Below the pieces are notes generated by a model. That model did not search any database. It was not told the origin of the DNA and saw nothing but the letters and a program-made list of their open reading frames with translations. A stretch of 13,076 bases of DNA. Origin: JBAVOR01 sp049692255 (GTDB taxonomy: Bacteria; Babelota; Babeliae; Babelales; JACPOV01). Shown piece by piece: positions 1 through 6,391 of this stretch (position 1 is its first letter; each line of letters starts with the position of its first letter). The stretch covers positions 1 through 13,076 of the forward strand of contig JBAVOR010000014.1 in assembly GCA_049692255.1 (NCBI GenBank). The letters are read 5' to 3'. The position numbers were made by a program, and so were the translations under genes.

Positions 1-678
1 GCATATGGTATGCATGGAGGTCAAGGCTGGACGACTTTGCCAAACGGCTCGATGGTGCCACCGCGGTACGGTGCGGTCTATGAGCCAGGGCCTAAACTTT
101 TTACCCAACAAGAACCACAAACAGCTATCATAAAAATTACTAATCATACCGATACAGCGCTTCTGCTAATCGCATTTCGTCCAGGGGAAGATAGGGGACC
201 TTTTAATAGAGCAAACCCAAAATGGCCTACACGCCATGACGTGCTACAATATTTACGAGAGTCAGGGCCACGATCTTATATTATTAAACCGCAGAGTTCA
301 AAAAAAACTGAGTTCGCTACATCATTTAAAGAAGGGCGCAGAAGTGATTCTACCAGTAGCAGCGTAAGCAGTCGTCATACATTTATTCTCTATAATCTCG
401 CTCGTAATACCGCATATGAATTACGCTTGGAACGGGACGCTTCGTGGTTTCAGCGCGCTACTATTTCATTGAGAGTAGCTATTGACCGCATTGGTTTTTC
501 TCCTGCATATAACATTGTGACAAATAGTTCTCATGGCTGGCAATCAAATGATATACCAGGTTCGCAACCGTATATTCATTATACGGTGAATTATATTATT
601 GAAGACCCGATACAGAATTCTGAAATAGAAATAGATGAAGAAGTGCAAGGAAGTGGAGGAAGATGGAACGAAGTATAA
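1..678 (+). CDS. Hypothetical protein, 3' portion (5' end outside window)
   Basis: The reading frame is open from base 1 to the TAA at 676-678. The first ATG is at base 10, but no in-frame stop precedes it and too little upstream sequence is visible to show a ribosome site, so the gene probably begins before the window. About 225 residues are visible. They start glycine/proline-rich, followed by a strand-like stretch containing IIKITNHTDTALLLIAF, a Ser/Thr-rich linker (STSSSVSSR), and further alternating hydrophobic/polar segments that suggest a beta-sandwich. The tail is acidic (EIEIDEEVQ). I do not recognise the family. A second, signal-peptide-bearing reading frame starts inside its last codons (663), so it was once the upstream member of an overlapping gene pair. 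A secreted or envelope protein is a guess from its character and from that neighbour. Confidence 0.7.
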   Translation, partial: AYGMHGGQGWTTLPNGSMVPPRYGAVYEPGPKLFTQQEPQTAIIKITNHTDTALLLIAFRPGEDRGPFNRANPKWPTRHDVLQYLRESGPRSYIIKPQSSKKTEFATSFKEGRRSDSTSSSVSSRHTFILYNLARNTAYELRLERDASWFQRATISLRVAIDRIGFSPAYNIVTNSSHGWQSNDIPGSQPYIHYTVNYIIEDPIQNSEIEIDEEVQGSGGRWNEV

Positions 679-780
679 TGGTATATGGGTATTTTTTATG
701 TCTAGTTATGGTACAGGTGCACGCATCGCAAGATTATAACATTCGGAACAATCAAAAATGAGACGAGCAGTACGTTTCAG
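663..780 (+). pseudogene. Truncated signal-peptide gene overlapping the previous gene
   Basis: An ATG at 663 lies just after purine-rich AAGGA (647-651) and GGAGGA (655-660) and overlaps the end of the preceding gene by 16 bases. It encodes 32 residues and stops at TGA 759-761. The product starts like a Sec signal peptide: a hydrophobic core (GYFLCLVMVQ) followed by VHA and SQDYN, a plausible cleavage site. It then ends almost at once, too short for a secreted protein. In another forward frame over 739-777 the sequence reads TFGTIKNETSSTFQ, which resembles the IIKITNHTDTA stretch of the upstream gene. This suggests a paralogue broken by a frameshift and then lost. The signal peptide is clear from the sequence; that this is a decayed paralogue is inference. 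A genuine 32-residue peptide cannot be excluded. Confidence 0.45.
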
Positions 781-1113
781 TGAGTTCATGAAAAGCTGAT
801 TTTAGTGAGCTTTCTTTTCTATTGTATTCGCCGTCGCTTGAATACCATTCCATGAAATTATTAAGAAATTCTATTGTATTTAGCCGAGATAACAAGGTTA
901 AGGCAACCAGCCATAATCTCGCTTTTTGGCCACGGGTGTGTAATTTTTAAACCTCACTTATAAAATTACACAATAAAGAGAAACAGTAACTGGCTGGCCA
1001 GAAAAAAGGGATGCTTATCTATGGGGGAAATGATGAAAAAATTGTGCTATTAAAAGTTGGAAATCTTTTTCTGTGCATGATGATTAAATCACAAAATAGA
1101 GTGAAATAAAAAG
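762..1113. other. Degraded gene-free tract with nested inverted repeats
   Basis: No frame longer than about 35 codons survives here. The stretch holds several short inverted repeats (see the 885-997 entry). It also has a 32-codon frame at 1011-1109 whose start, with the codons before it, reads LAGQKKGMLIYGGNDEK. That peptide could be the extreme C-terminus of an ATPase of the same general type as the remnant that follows, but the match is from memory and weak. No RNA gene was recognised. The region looks like decaying sequence between an old gene pair and the DUF4143 remnant. Confidence 0.5.
885..997. repeat. Nested inverted repeats
   Basis: Three nearly nested arms are visible. CGAGAT (885-890) pairs with ATCTCG (916-921). 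CCAGCCA (907-913) pairs with TGGCTGG (991-997). Inside the latter, TGTGTAATTTT (937-947) pairs perfectly over 11 bases with AAAATTACACA (962-972) across a 14-base loop. TGGCCA also occurs at 927-932 and 995-1000, each flanked by an A or T run in opposite orientation. The set could be a fossil of a small transposable element or a structured RNA. No transposase and no clear target-site duplication were seen. Confidence 0.45.
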
Positions 1114-1365
1114 CCTTTGAACAGTACACAAGCTATTTCTTAACATGATTAAGGCGTTTTGTTCTTCATTTACCCATGGGCTCCCAATTTTTACCATTGG
1201 CGCACCTTAGCAGGAGCAGAAGTTGATATTATCGTTGAAATAGATGGAACGTTGTATCCTATCGCAGTAAAATCGGCGACTACTATTAGCAAACATGACG
1301 TACGTGGCATTCTTGCATTTAAAGAAACGTATCAACAATTAAAGATTGCTCCGGGCGTCAATTGA
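1114..1365 (+). pseudogene. Remnant of AAA ATPase, DUF4143 C-terminal domain
   Basis: The longest surviving frame (1159-1365) reads FYHWRTLAGAEVDIIVE, then LYPIAVKSATTISKHDVRG and LAFKETY. This is the characteristic C-terminal half of DUF4143 in the AAA_14/DUF4143 ATPase family (WRT..G.EVD....g..YpIEvKs). That family uses an AAA module plus a nuclease-like C-terminal fold and is often linked to toxin-antitoxin or mobile loci. Just upstream the family pattern continues but changes frame: KAFEQYTSYFL at 1111-1143, then NMIKAFCSSFTHG at 1142-1180, matching the usual GxxFExxxxxElxka stretch. At least two frameshifts are therefore present. The Walker A/B ATPase part is absent, and the end is cut at 1365 where it meets the convergent NUDIX gene. 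A TTG at 1159 could start a 68-residue product, but decay is far more likely. The final stop overlaps the NUDIX 3' end by 27 bases. Confidence 0.75.
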
Positions 1366-1770
1366 ATGCTGCTCAAAAAAGGTTTTTACTGGTAGAAATA
1401 ACGTGGCAGGGAGTTCATTGAGTGCAAACCATTGCCATTGTTCATTCTTATGCGGTTCTTTTACTACCGGTTCGCCACTGTATTCTTCTACCAAAGTGAA
1501 AAAGGTAATGTACTGTTTTTGTTCCTGAATAAAAACGTTATTAACCCAGCCAATTGATCGAATTTTATGAGCGATCATTCCCGTTTCTTCATATAGTTCT
1601 CGTGTTGCACACTGCTCAATTGTTTCGCCAAATTCTAAATGGCCACCAGCGGGCGACCAAGTGCCTTCGCCATGAGCATTAATCCGTTTTGCAAGCAACA
1701 GCTTTTCATTGTGTATCACAAATACACCGACCCCAACGCGGGCAATAGGTTTTTGCACTGGTGAACTCAT
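1339..1770 (-). CDS. NUDIX hydrolase, NUDT15-like
   Basis: A 143-residue protein with a perfect NUDIX box at residues 43-65: G43, E49, then R57-E58-L59 and E61-E62-T63-G64-M65, fitting Gx5Ex7REUxEExGU. These residues bind Mg2+ and cleave a nucleoside diphosphate linked to another group. The N-terminus (RVGVGVFVIHNEKLLLAKR) and the SPAGGHLEFGET context are close to the MTH2/NUDT15 subgroup, whose members hydrolyse modified or ordinary (d)NTPs. The exact substrate cannot be read from sequence. ATG 1770 is supported by AAGGA seven bases upstream on the minus strand. The gene stands alone, divergent from the propeller-protein operon, and its 3' end runs into the DUF4143 remnant, so its last few residues may be recently acquired. 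A cytosolic, single-domain house-cleaning enzyme is the best reading. Confidence 0.92.
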   Translation of the reverse strand: MSSPVQKPIARVGVGVFVIHNEKLLLAKRINAHGEGTWSPAGGHLEFGETIEQCATRELYEETGMIAHKIRSIGWVNNVFIQEQKQYITFFTLVEEYSGEPVVKEPHKNEQWQWFALNELPATLFLPVKTFFEQHSIDARSNL

Positions 1771-1811
1771 AAGGAATTCCTTTCTTTTTAAACAAATTAT
1801 TTTTAGCTACT

Positions 1812-1817
1812 ATTATA
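1812..1817 (-). promoter_or_regulatory. Putative -10 box of the NUDIX gene
   Basis: The minus strand carries a perfect TATAAT 42 bases before the NUDIX start codon. No convincing -35 hexamer is seen 16-18 bases further upstream, only a T-rich stretch, so the assignment rests on the -10 alone in AT-rich sequence. Confidence 0.35.
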
Positions 1818-1966
1818 CTGTGTACAGAGTAATAAAAACTATTTTATTTTACAAAAAAGAAGCAGATGCAGAATAATAATAATAAGCAGCATTATCTTTG
1901 GCCAGAAACATAAAATCACCTGTTTGTGTAAAGAACCAAATTGTAAAAAGATAATCAAAATGGTAC

Positions 1967-1991
1967 CGAATGGATATTGTATATCCATTCG
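1967..1991. promoter_or_regulatory. Perfect 11-bp inverted repeat before the propeller-protein operon
   Basis: CGAATGGATAT (1967-1977), a TGT loop (1978-1980) and ATATCCATTCG (1981-1991) form a perfect palindromic arm pair ending 23 bases before the ATG at 2015. As DNA it could be an operator. As RNA it would form a very stable hairpin in the leader. There is no T-run after it, so it is not an obvious terminator. It lies in the 244-base divergent intergenic region (1771-2014), which otherwise holds a short AAT repeat (1872-1885) and no other recognisable element. Confidence 0.65.
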
Positions 1992-2014
1992 CAGTACAAA
2001 GATGAAAGATAAGT

Positions 2015-3307
2015 ATGCGTCTACATTGTATAGCAATAACATTGTTAACTATTAATTTTGTCATGCAGGCGGGTGAAAGGAGTGGCATCAAGGAAACAAA
2101 AGGAGTGCTATCTCTCAAAGAATATTGTAGTAGGGCAATAGGGAGATATTATCAAAAAGATGGAACAAGGCAGCGACTGCTTGGAAAACAGTACAAGTCA
2201 GATACGCCAGTTGCTGAACAGATAATAAGCCGTTTACCCACTGATGTGACTCTATCGTTATTGCCCCAATTGATGCATGTTAAACGGGCGTATCATTTGT
2301 TCGATATGGAAGAGATGGTTAATGGATTGAGTGTATTATATAAAACGAGACAGTGTGGCGCTCATTCATGTAAACTTACGTTTTGTGAAAATACGAAGCC
2401 AGTTACTGTTTTAGATTGCGTGAGTGATATGCCATTAAAACTGCACCTTACTGGCGATAAAAAACATATAGTCATACGATGGTTCAATGGAAATATTGAT
2501 GTGAGAGATATACAGAATGGTACGCGCGTGATACGCATTATGGATGCTACTGATGACTACTACAGAAATACCGTTTACGCAGGATATGCGCAAAAAGTTT
2601 TTTATATCAATAATCTAAGAAATCTCAACTCTTATGATATTGGAACGGGAAAAACAGAACTGATTGTACATGATGTGGACAGTATCTATACGCAACTACC
2701 GAGCTCGCGCGCTTTGGTAGTATTAAATAAGAGTAGTTATGGTTCCAAAGACCATCTGAGAGTCCGAGCTATTAATGAAAATGGAACGTTAAAAAATACT
2801 TTTCTGTTTAGTTTTAATCAACGATTCAATACCCACAGTCAAACTATTTCATTGGTTGCAGATGGTCACGATATCATGGTTATGGATAGTGGATACAACA
2901 ATAAAAAATATACCAAAAATGGTATTGCAGAAATGTGGGACATGTCCACTCGGCAACCTGAAGTGGTCGCATTGTTAGACCACCCCCTCTATGATGGTCC
3001 GATAGAGTCTTTATGTTCTATGACCAATAGCTCACAGGTAGCAACCGGTACCGATTGGAGGGATCATGCAGTGTATATATGGAGCATTGCAGATATTAAA
3101 AAGCCTACCCTTCTTTCTCGGTATGCGCTGACACAGCCAAGTCCGTTAACGCATCTCTGGTTTTATGATAAAAAATTGTATATAAAAGATGGGCATTCTT
3201 TTGTGCATACAATGGATTTGACGATGTGGAATGCAGCGATACAGCATTTACAACAACAAGAAGCGATTGGAAAAAAATCTATACATACCATAAAAACAAC
3301 AGAGTAA
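2015..3307 (+). CDS. Secreted WD-repeat-like propeller protein, copy 1
   Basis: A 430-residue product with an N-terminal signal peptide (hydrophobic ITLLTINFVMQA, likely cleavage near residue 19). Next come residues 33-83: SLKEYCSRAIGRY, a basic/polar linker, and RLPTDVTLSLLPQL. The rest is strand-rich with degenerate WD-type repeats, for example HIVIRWFNGNIDVRDIQNG, MWDMS (W308-D309) and the blade ATGTDWRDHAVYIWS (W356). This argues for a beta-propeller exported across the inner membrane. It is a diverged paralogue of the next gene: the N-terminal segment, the WD tryptophans and the C-terminal tail align throughout. No catalytic motif is visible, so a binding or scaffold role is likely. The start is set by the signal peptide; the ribosome site is weak (GAAAG). 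A perfect inverted repeat lies just upstream and the downstream gene follows after 27 bases. Confidence 0.85.
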   Translation: MRLHCIAITLLTINFVMQAGERSGIKETKGVLSLKEYCSRAIGRYYQKDGTRQRLLGKQYKSDTPVAEQIISRLPTDVTLSLLPQLMHVKRAYHLFDMEEMVNGLSVLYKTRQCGAHSCKLTFCENTKPVTVLDCVSDMPLKLHLTGDKKHIVIRWFNGNIDVRDIQNGTRVIRIMDATDDYYRNTVYAGYAQKVFYINNLRNLNSYDIGTGKTELIVHDVDSIYTQLPSSRALVVLNKSSYGSKDHLRVRAINENGTLKNTFLFSFNQRFNTHSQTISLVADGHDIMVMDSGYNNKKYTKNGIAEMWDMSTRQPEVVALLDHPLYDGPIESLCSMTNSSQVATGTDWRDHAVYIWSIADIKKPTLLSRYALTQPSPLTHLWFYDKKLYIKDGHSFVHTMDLTMWNAAIQHLQQQEAIGKKSIHTIKTTE

Positions 3308-3334
3308 CGCACAAGTAAATTATTTAAGGATCCT

Positions 3335-4681
3335 ATGATGAACAGTTCTCACAATATTTTGTACACGTATTACCGCGCTATATTTTTTTGTACATTGCTT
3401 TTTGTTTTACCGCAGGCAGATGCATCTGATAGTGCACGGTACGAATCTTTTTCTGAGCAGCGTATAGTTGGCATGACAGTGCCTTCTTTAACTGAGCTTT
3501 GTGTATCAGCAGTAGGGCGGTATATGTCTTCCGGCCGAACAGTGCAAAAATTGTTGGGTGATAGACATGACAAAAACATATCTTTTACAGAGCAAGTTGT
3601 TCGTTCTTTACCGCACGAATTACGCACACAGTTATTGGTACCCCGTCTTCAAATAACAGAATGTCCGCTTATGAAGAATATGAAGCGTATGGTAGATACT
3701 CTCTATATCACGCGAGATACTGTGTGGAGCAAAAAAAATGGCTATTTCCCGCCCGAAGATGATATTGTCATACATAAAGATAGTTCAGAATGGTGTCGGC
3801 TGAGTGAAGTATCGGTAAAACATATTGTTCTTTCTCCGAATAAGAAATATGTAGCGGTAGCTACATTTGATGAAGATATACAAATTGTAGATATTGCTTC
3901 TGGTAAGCTTTCATTGAGCATCAACAGTGCGCCGGTGAGTTCTGATACGAGCATGCATTTTTCTGATTCGCACTATCTATTTTGTGTTAACAAACAAGAT
4001 GAACTGATGAAATATAATCTGCAAAGCGGTATGGGTGAAAAGATAGCTACTCAAGTGAGTGATATTTGTGCACGCCTGAATCATTCGCAATCATTACTCA
4101 TAATTGATGCATTTAATAGTTCAGATATCATAGCCCGTATAGTAGATGAAAATGGATTAGAACAAAAAAAGGTTGCGTTAAATAGGGCGCAGCAATTTGC
4201 CTATTTCCGCGCGTGTGATGCATTTTTGCACCATGATAAGGAATTTTTGGTCATTAATGCAGGGTTTGAAAATAAAATATATCCTTCTGCACAGGGTGCA
4301 ATCGCTGAAATCTGGGATCTTTCTCTACCGCACCCAGAAATTATTGCGCGTCTTAATCATGCGCTTTACAAAGGCCAGTTGCGAACCATTCGATACATGC
4401 CTGATGAACGGTGTATTGCAACGGGAACTGAAGCAGAAGATCATACAATCTATCTATGGAGCGTTGACAGTATATACAGTCCAAAGATGCTGGTTCGCAT
4501 AAAACTTTTAGATAATAGTCCTATCTGCCATATTTGGTGCAATAGTAAAGCACTATATCTTGCGGATGGCAGTGGAACGGTGCGAAAAGTGGAAGGTATA
4601 GAATGGGCTCTCGCGGTGGCGCGATACAAGGAATGGAAAAACATGTGGCACAATTGGCAAGAAGCGATAGAACAGGTATGA
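3335..4681 (+). CDS. Secreted WD-repeat-like propeller protein, copy 2
   Basis: A 448-residue product starting after AAGGA (3326-3330). The tandem ATG at 3338 has slightly better spacing and could be the true start. The signal peptide has a hydrophobic core (AIFFCTLLFVLP) and an ADA/S cleavage site near residue 30. Residues 51-101 read SLTELCVSAVGRY, a polar linker, and SLPHELRTQLL, matching copy 1. Blade-like repeats follow: SPNKKYVAVATFDEDIQIVD (167-186), EIWDLS (W327-D328) and ATGTEAEDHTIYLWS (W375). Tandem duplication followed by divergence explains the pair. The biochemical function is unknown; a soluble periplasmic or exported propeller used for protein binding is inferred. The last codon overlaps the maf start as ATGA, so the three genes probably form one transcript. 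Confidence 0.85.
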   Translation: MMNSSHNILYTYYRAIFFCTLLFVLPQADASDSARYESFSEQRIVGMTVPSLTELCVSAVGRYMSSGRTVQKLLGDRHDKNISFTEQVVRSLPHELRTQLLVPRLQITECPLMKNMKRMVDTLYITRDTVWSKKNGYFPPEDDIVIHKDSSEWCRLSEVSVKHIVLSPNKKYVAVATFDEDIQIVDIASGKLSLSINSAPVSSDTSMHFSDSHYLFCVNKQDELMKYNLQSGMGEKIATQVSDICARLNHSQSLLIIDAFNSSDIIARIVDENGLEQKKVALNRAQQFAYFRACDAFLHHDKEFLVINAGFENKIYPSAQGAIAEIWDLSLPHPEIIARLNHALYKGQLRTIRYMPDERCIATGTEAEDHTIYLWSVDSIYSPKMLVRIKLLDNSPICHIWCNSKALYLADGSGTVRKVEGIEWALAVARYKEWKNMWHNWQEAIEQV

Positions 4682-5289
4682 CTATTCCAATACTCATTGC
4701 CTCCAGCTCACGTATGCGGCATACATTATTAGAAGAGATGCAACTGCCATTTATAGTGATCAATCAAACTGCCGACGAATCAATTGTACCCAATATGCAC
4801 ACAGTAGAAGAAGCAGTACGTATTGTTGCTGAGCGCAAAATGGATGCCGTGCAGATTCCTGCATTGTACACGCACCATGTTGCGTATGTAATTACTGCCG
4901 ATACATTGGGTACCGATGCGCATGGAAATTTGTATGGCAAGCCGTCTTCGCATGAACAAGCAAAACAGTTTCTACGTGCATTGCGCGGGACCAATCGTAT
5001 GGCGACTGCACTGTGCGTTGAAAAGCGAATGCGAGCAGAAAGCCAGGGATGGCATGTAGAAGAACGCATTACTCAGATTGTTGCGACAAGCTATGTGTTC
5101 GATATGTCCGATGCATGGATAGAGCGCTATTTAAAAGCAGTCCCTGAAGCAATGCATGCAAGTGGCGCATTAACCATTGAAGGGTACGGAGCGCAGTTTA
5201 TCAAAAGCATTACTGGCTCGTATACAGCAGTTCTGGGCTTACCAGCGTATGAGCTACGGTTGGCTTTGACAACTGTTGGCTATTTCTGA
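4678..5289 (+). CDS. maf: Maf family nucleoside triphosphate pyrophosphatase
   Basis: A 203-residue Maf/HAM1-superfamily protein, the usual length for the family. ATG 4678 is chosen over an in-frame ATG at 4603 because it places the canonical Maf opening (ILIASSSRMRHTLLEEM, residues 5-21) at the N-terminus and overlaps the upstream stop as ATGA. Other family marks are ADES (32-35), the K54 position in VAERK, VITADT with presumed catalytic D75, GKP (87-89) and the C-terminal GSYTAVLGLPAYEL. Maf enzymes release pyrophosphate from dTTP/UTP or modified nucleotides. Two usually conserved spots are unusual: the GR.H stretch reads GTNRMATAL, and the KAGaY.IqG stretch reads HASGALTIEG. The substrate is therefore uncertain. 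The ribosome site is poor, so translation may be coupled to the upstream gene. Its last 80 bases lie antisense to the convergent gene. Confidence 0.9.
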   Translation: MTIPILIASSSRMRHTLLEEMQLPFIVINQTADESIVPNMHTVEEAVRIVAERKMDAVQIPALYTHHVAYVITADTLGTDAHGNLYGKPSSHEQAKQFLRALRGTNRMATALCVEKRMRAESQGWHVEERITQIVATSYVFDMSDAWIERYLKAVPEAMHASGALTIEGYGAQFIKSITGSYTAVLGLPAYELRLALTTVGYF

Positions 5290-5893
5290 GAACGCGTCGT
5301 TTTGATATATCTTTGATCAGTTGCTTACACTCTTCATTGATATAGACCGAAGCGTATGCTTTGACGATACGCATGAACAGATCTGTTTCTTGCGCTACGA
5401 AAGTCGACGATATCCCATTGTCTATTCGTTTTTCTTGTTCCAATAATATATCTTGTAAGTTCGCGCAATTATGTGTCCACATCGCATGGACTCTGGGTAT
5501 TTCTGTTCCATAAAAATTACGAAATTCTGGATCATGTGCATCAGCAACTTCTGGGTACTCTTCTTGCAATGCTTCAATAATTGGGCGCAGCTGGGATCGA
5601 GGATATGTGCAGTTCATCTGTGCTTGTGCAAAATATCTATCAAAGAGGATGTTGGCAGTAATTCGTATGGGGAACAGTTTTGGCAATTGCATCATATCTT
5701 GTTCGTCTGGGAATTGGCGAGTATTCATGAGCCAATGAATATACGCAACGTCTACCATTAATGCAGAAAAGCCATGATAACTTTTATTAACCAATTGCTC
5801 ACACGATAAAGAAGAAAAATCGGATGATTCACTGTGGTAAAACATGATTGTCATTATACCTACGCACAGCAGCCCATATCGTACGCCCGTCAT
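5210..5893 (-). CDS. Hypothetical secreted or membrane-anchored protein
   Basis: A 227-residue protein beginning with a short basic N-terminus and a hydrophobic stretch (YGLLCVGIMTIMFYH), then a Ser-rich region. This fits a Sec signal peptide or membrane anchor. The mature part is helical, with four cysteines in CEQL, NCTY, NCAN and ECKQ contexts that could form disulphides outside the cytoplasm. I recognise no family. ATG 5893 is supported by AAAGGA about six bases upstream. It begins 30 bases after the end of the 151-residue gene on the same strand, so it is probably the last gene of the cluster headed by the hspR-like regulator. Its 3' end overlaps the convergent maf by 80 bases; the basic C-terminal tail encoded there may be a late extension. 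Confidence 0.75.
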   Translation of the reverse strand: MTGVRYGLLCVGIMTIMFYHSESSDFSSLSCEQLVNKSYHGFSALMVDVAYIHWLMNTRQFPDEQDMMQLPKLFPIRITANILFDRYFAQAQMNCTYPRSQLRPIIEALQEEYPEVADAHDPEFRNFYGTEIPRVHAMWTHNCANLQDILLEQEKRIDNGISSTFVAQETDLFMRIVKAYASVYINEECKQLIKDISKRRVLRNSQQLSKPTVAHTLVSPELLYTSQ

Positions 5894-5923
5894 GGCTATC
5901 CTTTCTTGAGTGAAGCATCTTGT

Positions 5924-6379
5924 TTAATGCGCATTCGTTTGTTTGTGTGGCTTCCAATTTTTTAAAATTTCTTTAAGCAATACCTCGCGCGCGTTTTTTT
6001 CTGGATGCTGCACAATCTGTGTTGTTGCCTTATCAATACTTTCACGCATTGTATCAATATCATATGCAGTTGAATCGATTTTGTTAATCGCGGGCAATAA
6101 ATTTTGAATGCGCGCTTGACGCATATTCTCTTGCGTTAATGCTTCATGTAAAAATGCATCGAGCATATCCAGCAGTTCTACGATGCCATATTGTGCTTGT
6201 GCATCTGCGTGCGTATTCAATTGATAATCTTGATTATAATGATCTTTAAGACCATGCGCAACTGCGCGTTGCACCAGTTTTTTTAATGCTGCTTCTTCAT
6301 ACGTTACTAACCATTTTAATAAATACAGAAGTTCATAAGACAGTTCACACTGTGTTTCTTGTTCGAATTTTTCATTCAT
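5924..6379 (-). CDS. Hypothetical helical protein
   Basis: A 151-residue, charged, almost entirely helical protein without signal peptide or membrane segment, so probably cytosolic. It has a hydrophobic N-terminal helix pair (LSYELLYLLKWLVTYEEAAL), a central acidic/hydrophobic helix (GIVELLDMLDAFLHEAL) and a lysine-rich C-terminus. I do not recognise a family. The start at 6379 is backed by GAAGGGA about eight bases upstream, which overlaps the stop region of the hspR-like gene (12-base gap), indicating cotranscription and perhaps coupled translation. A partner or target of the regulator is possible from position only. Confidence 0.75.
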   Translation of the reverse strand: MNEKFEQETQCELSYELLYLLKWLVTYEEAALKKLVQRAVAHGLKDHYNQDYQLNTHADAQAQYGIVELLDMLDAFLHEALTQENMRQARIQNLLPAINKIDSTAYDIDTMRESIDKATTQIVQHPEKNAREVLLKEILKNWKPHKQTNAH

Positions 6380-6391
6380 ACCGGTGTCCCT

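Noticed and set aside
762..1113. Possible tRNA or small structured RNA in the gene-free tract
   Set aside because: The inverted repeats do not form a cloverleaf and no conserved RNA family signature was recognised.
1849..2118. 89-codon minus-strand frame ending in KDNAAYYYYSASASFL
   Set aside because: It lies across the divergent intergenic region and the start of the propeller gene, its tyrosine run comes from an AAT/ATT microsatellite (1872-1885), and there is no ribosome site or recognisable domain.
4603..4677. Earlier in-frame ATG for maf
   Set aside because: It would add 25 residues with no family counterpart and lie entirely inside the preceding gene. The conserved Maf N-terminus starts at 4678.
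5905..5911. CTTGAGT, half of an HspR HAIR operator, just upstream of the 227-residue gene
   Set aside because: The matching ACTCAAG half is absent at the expected seven-base spacing, so it is most likely chance.
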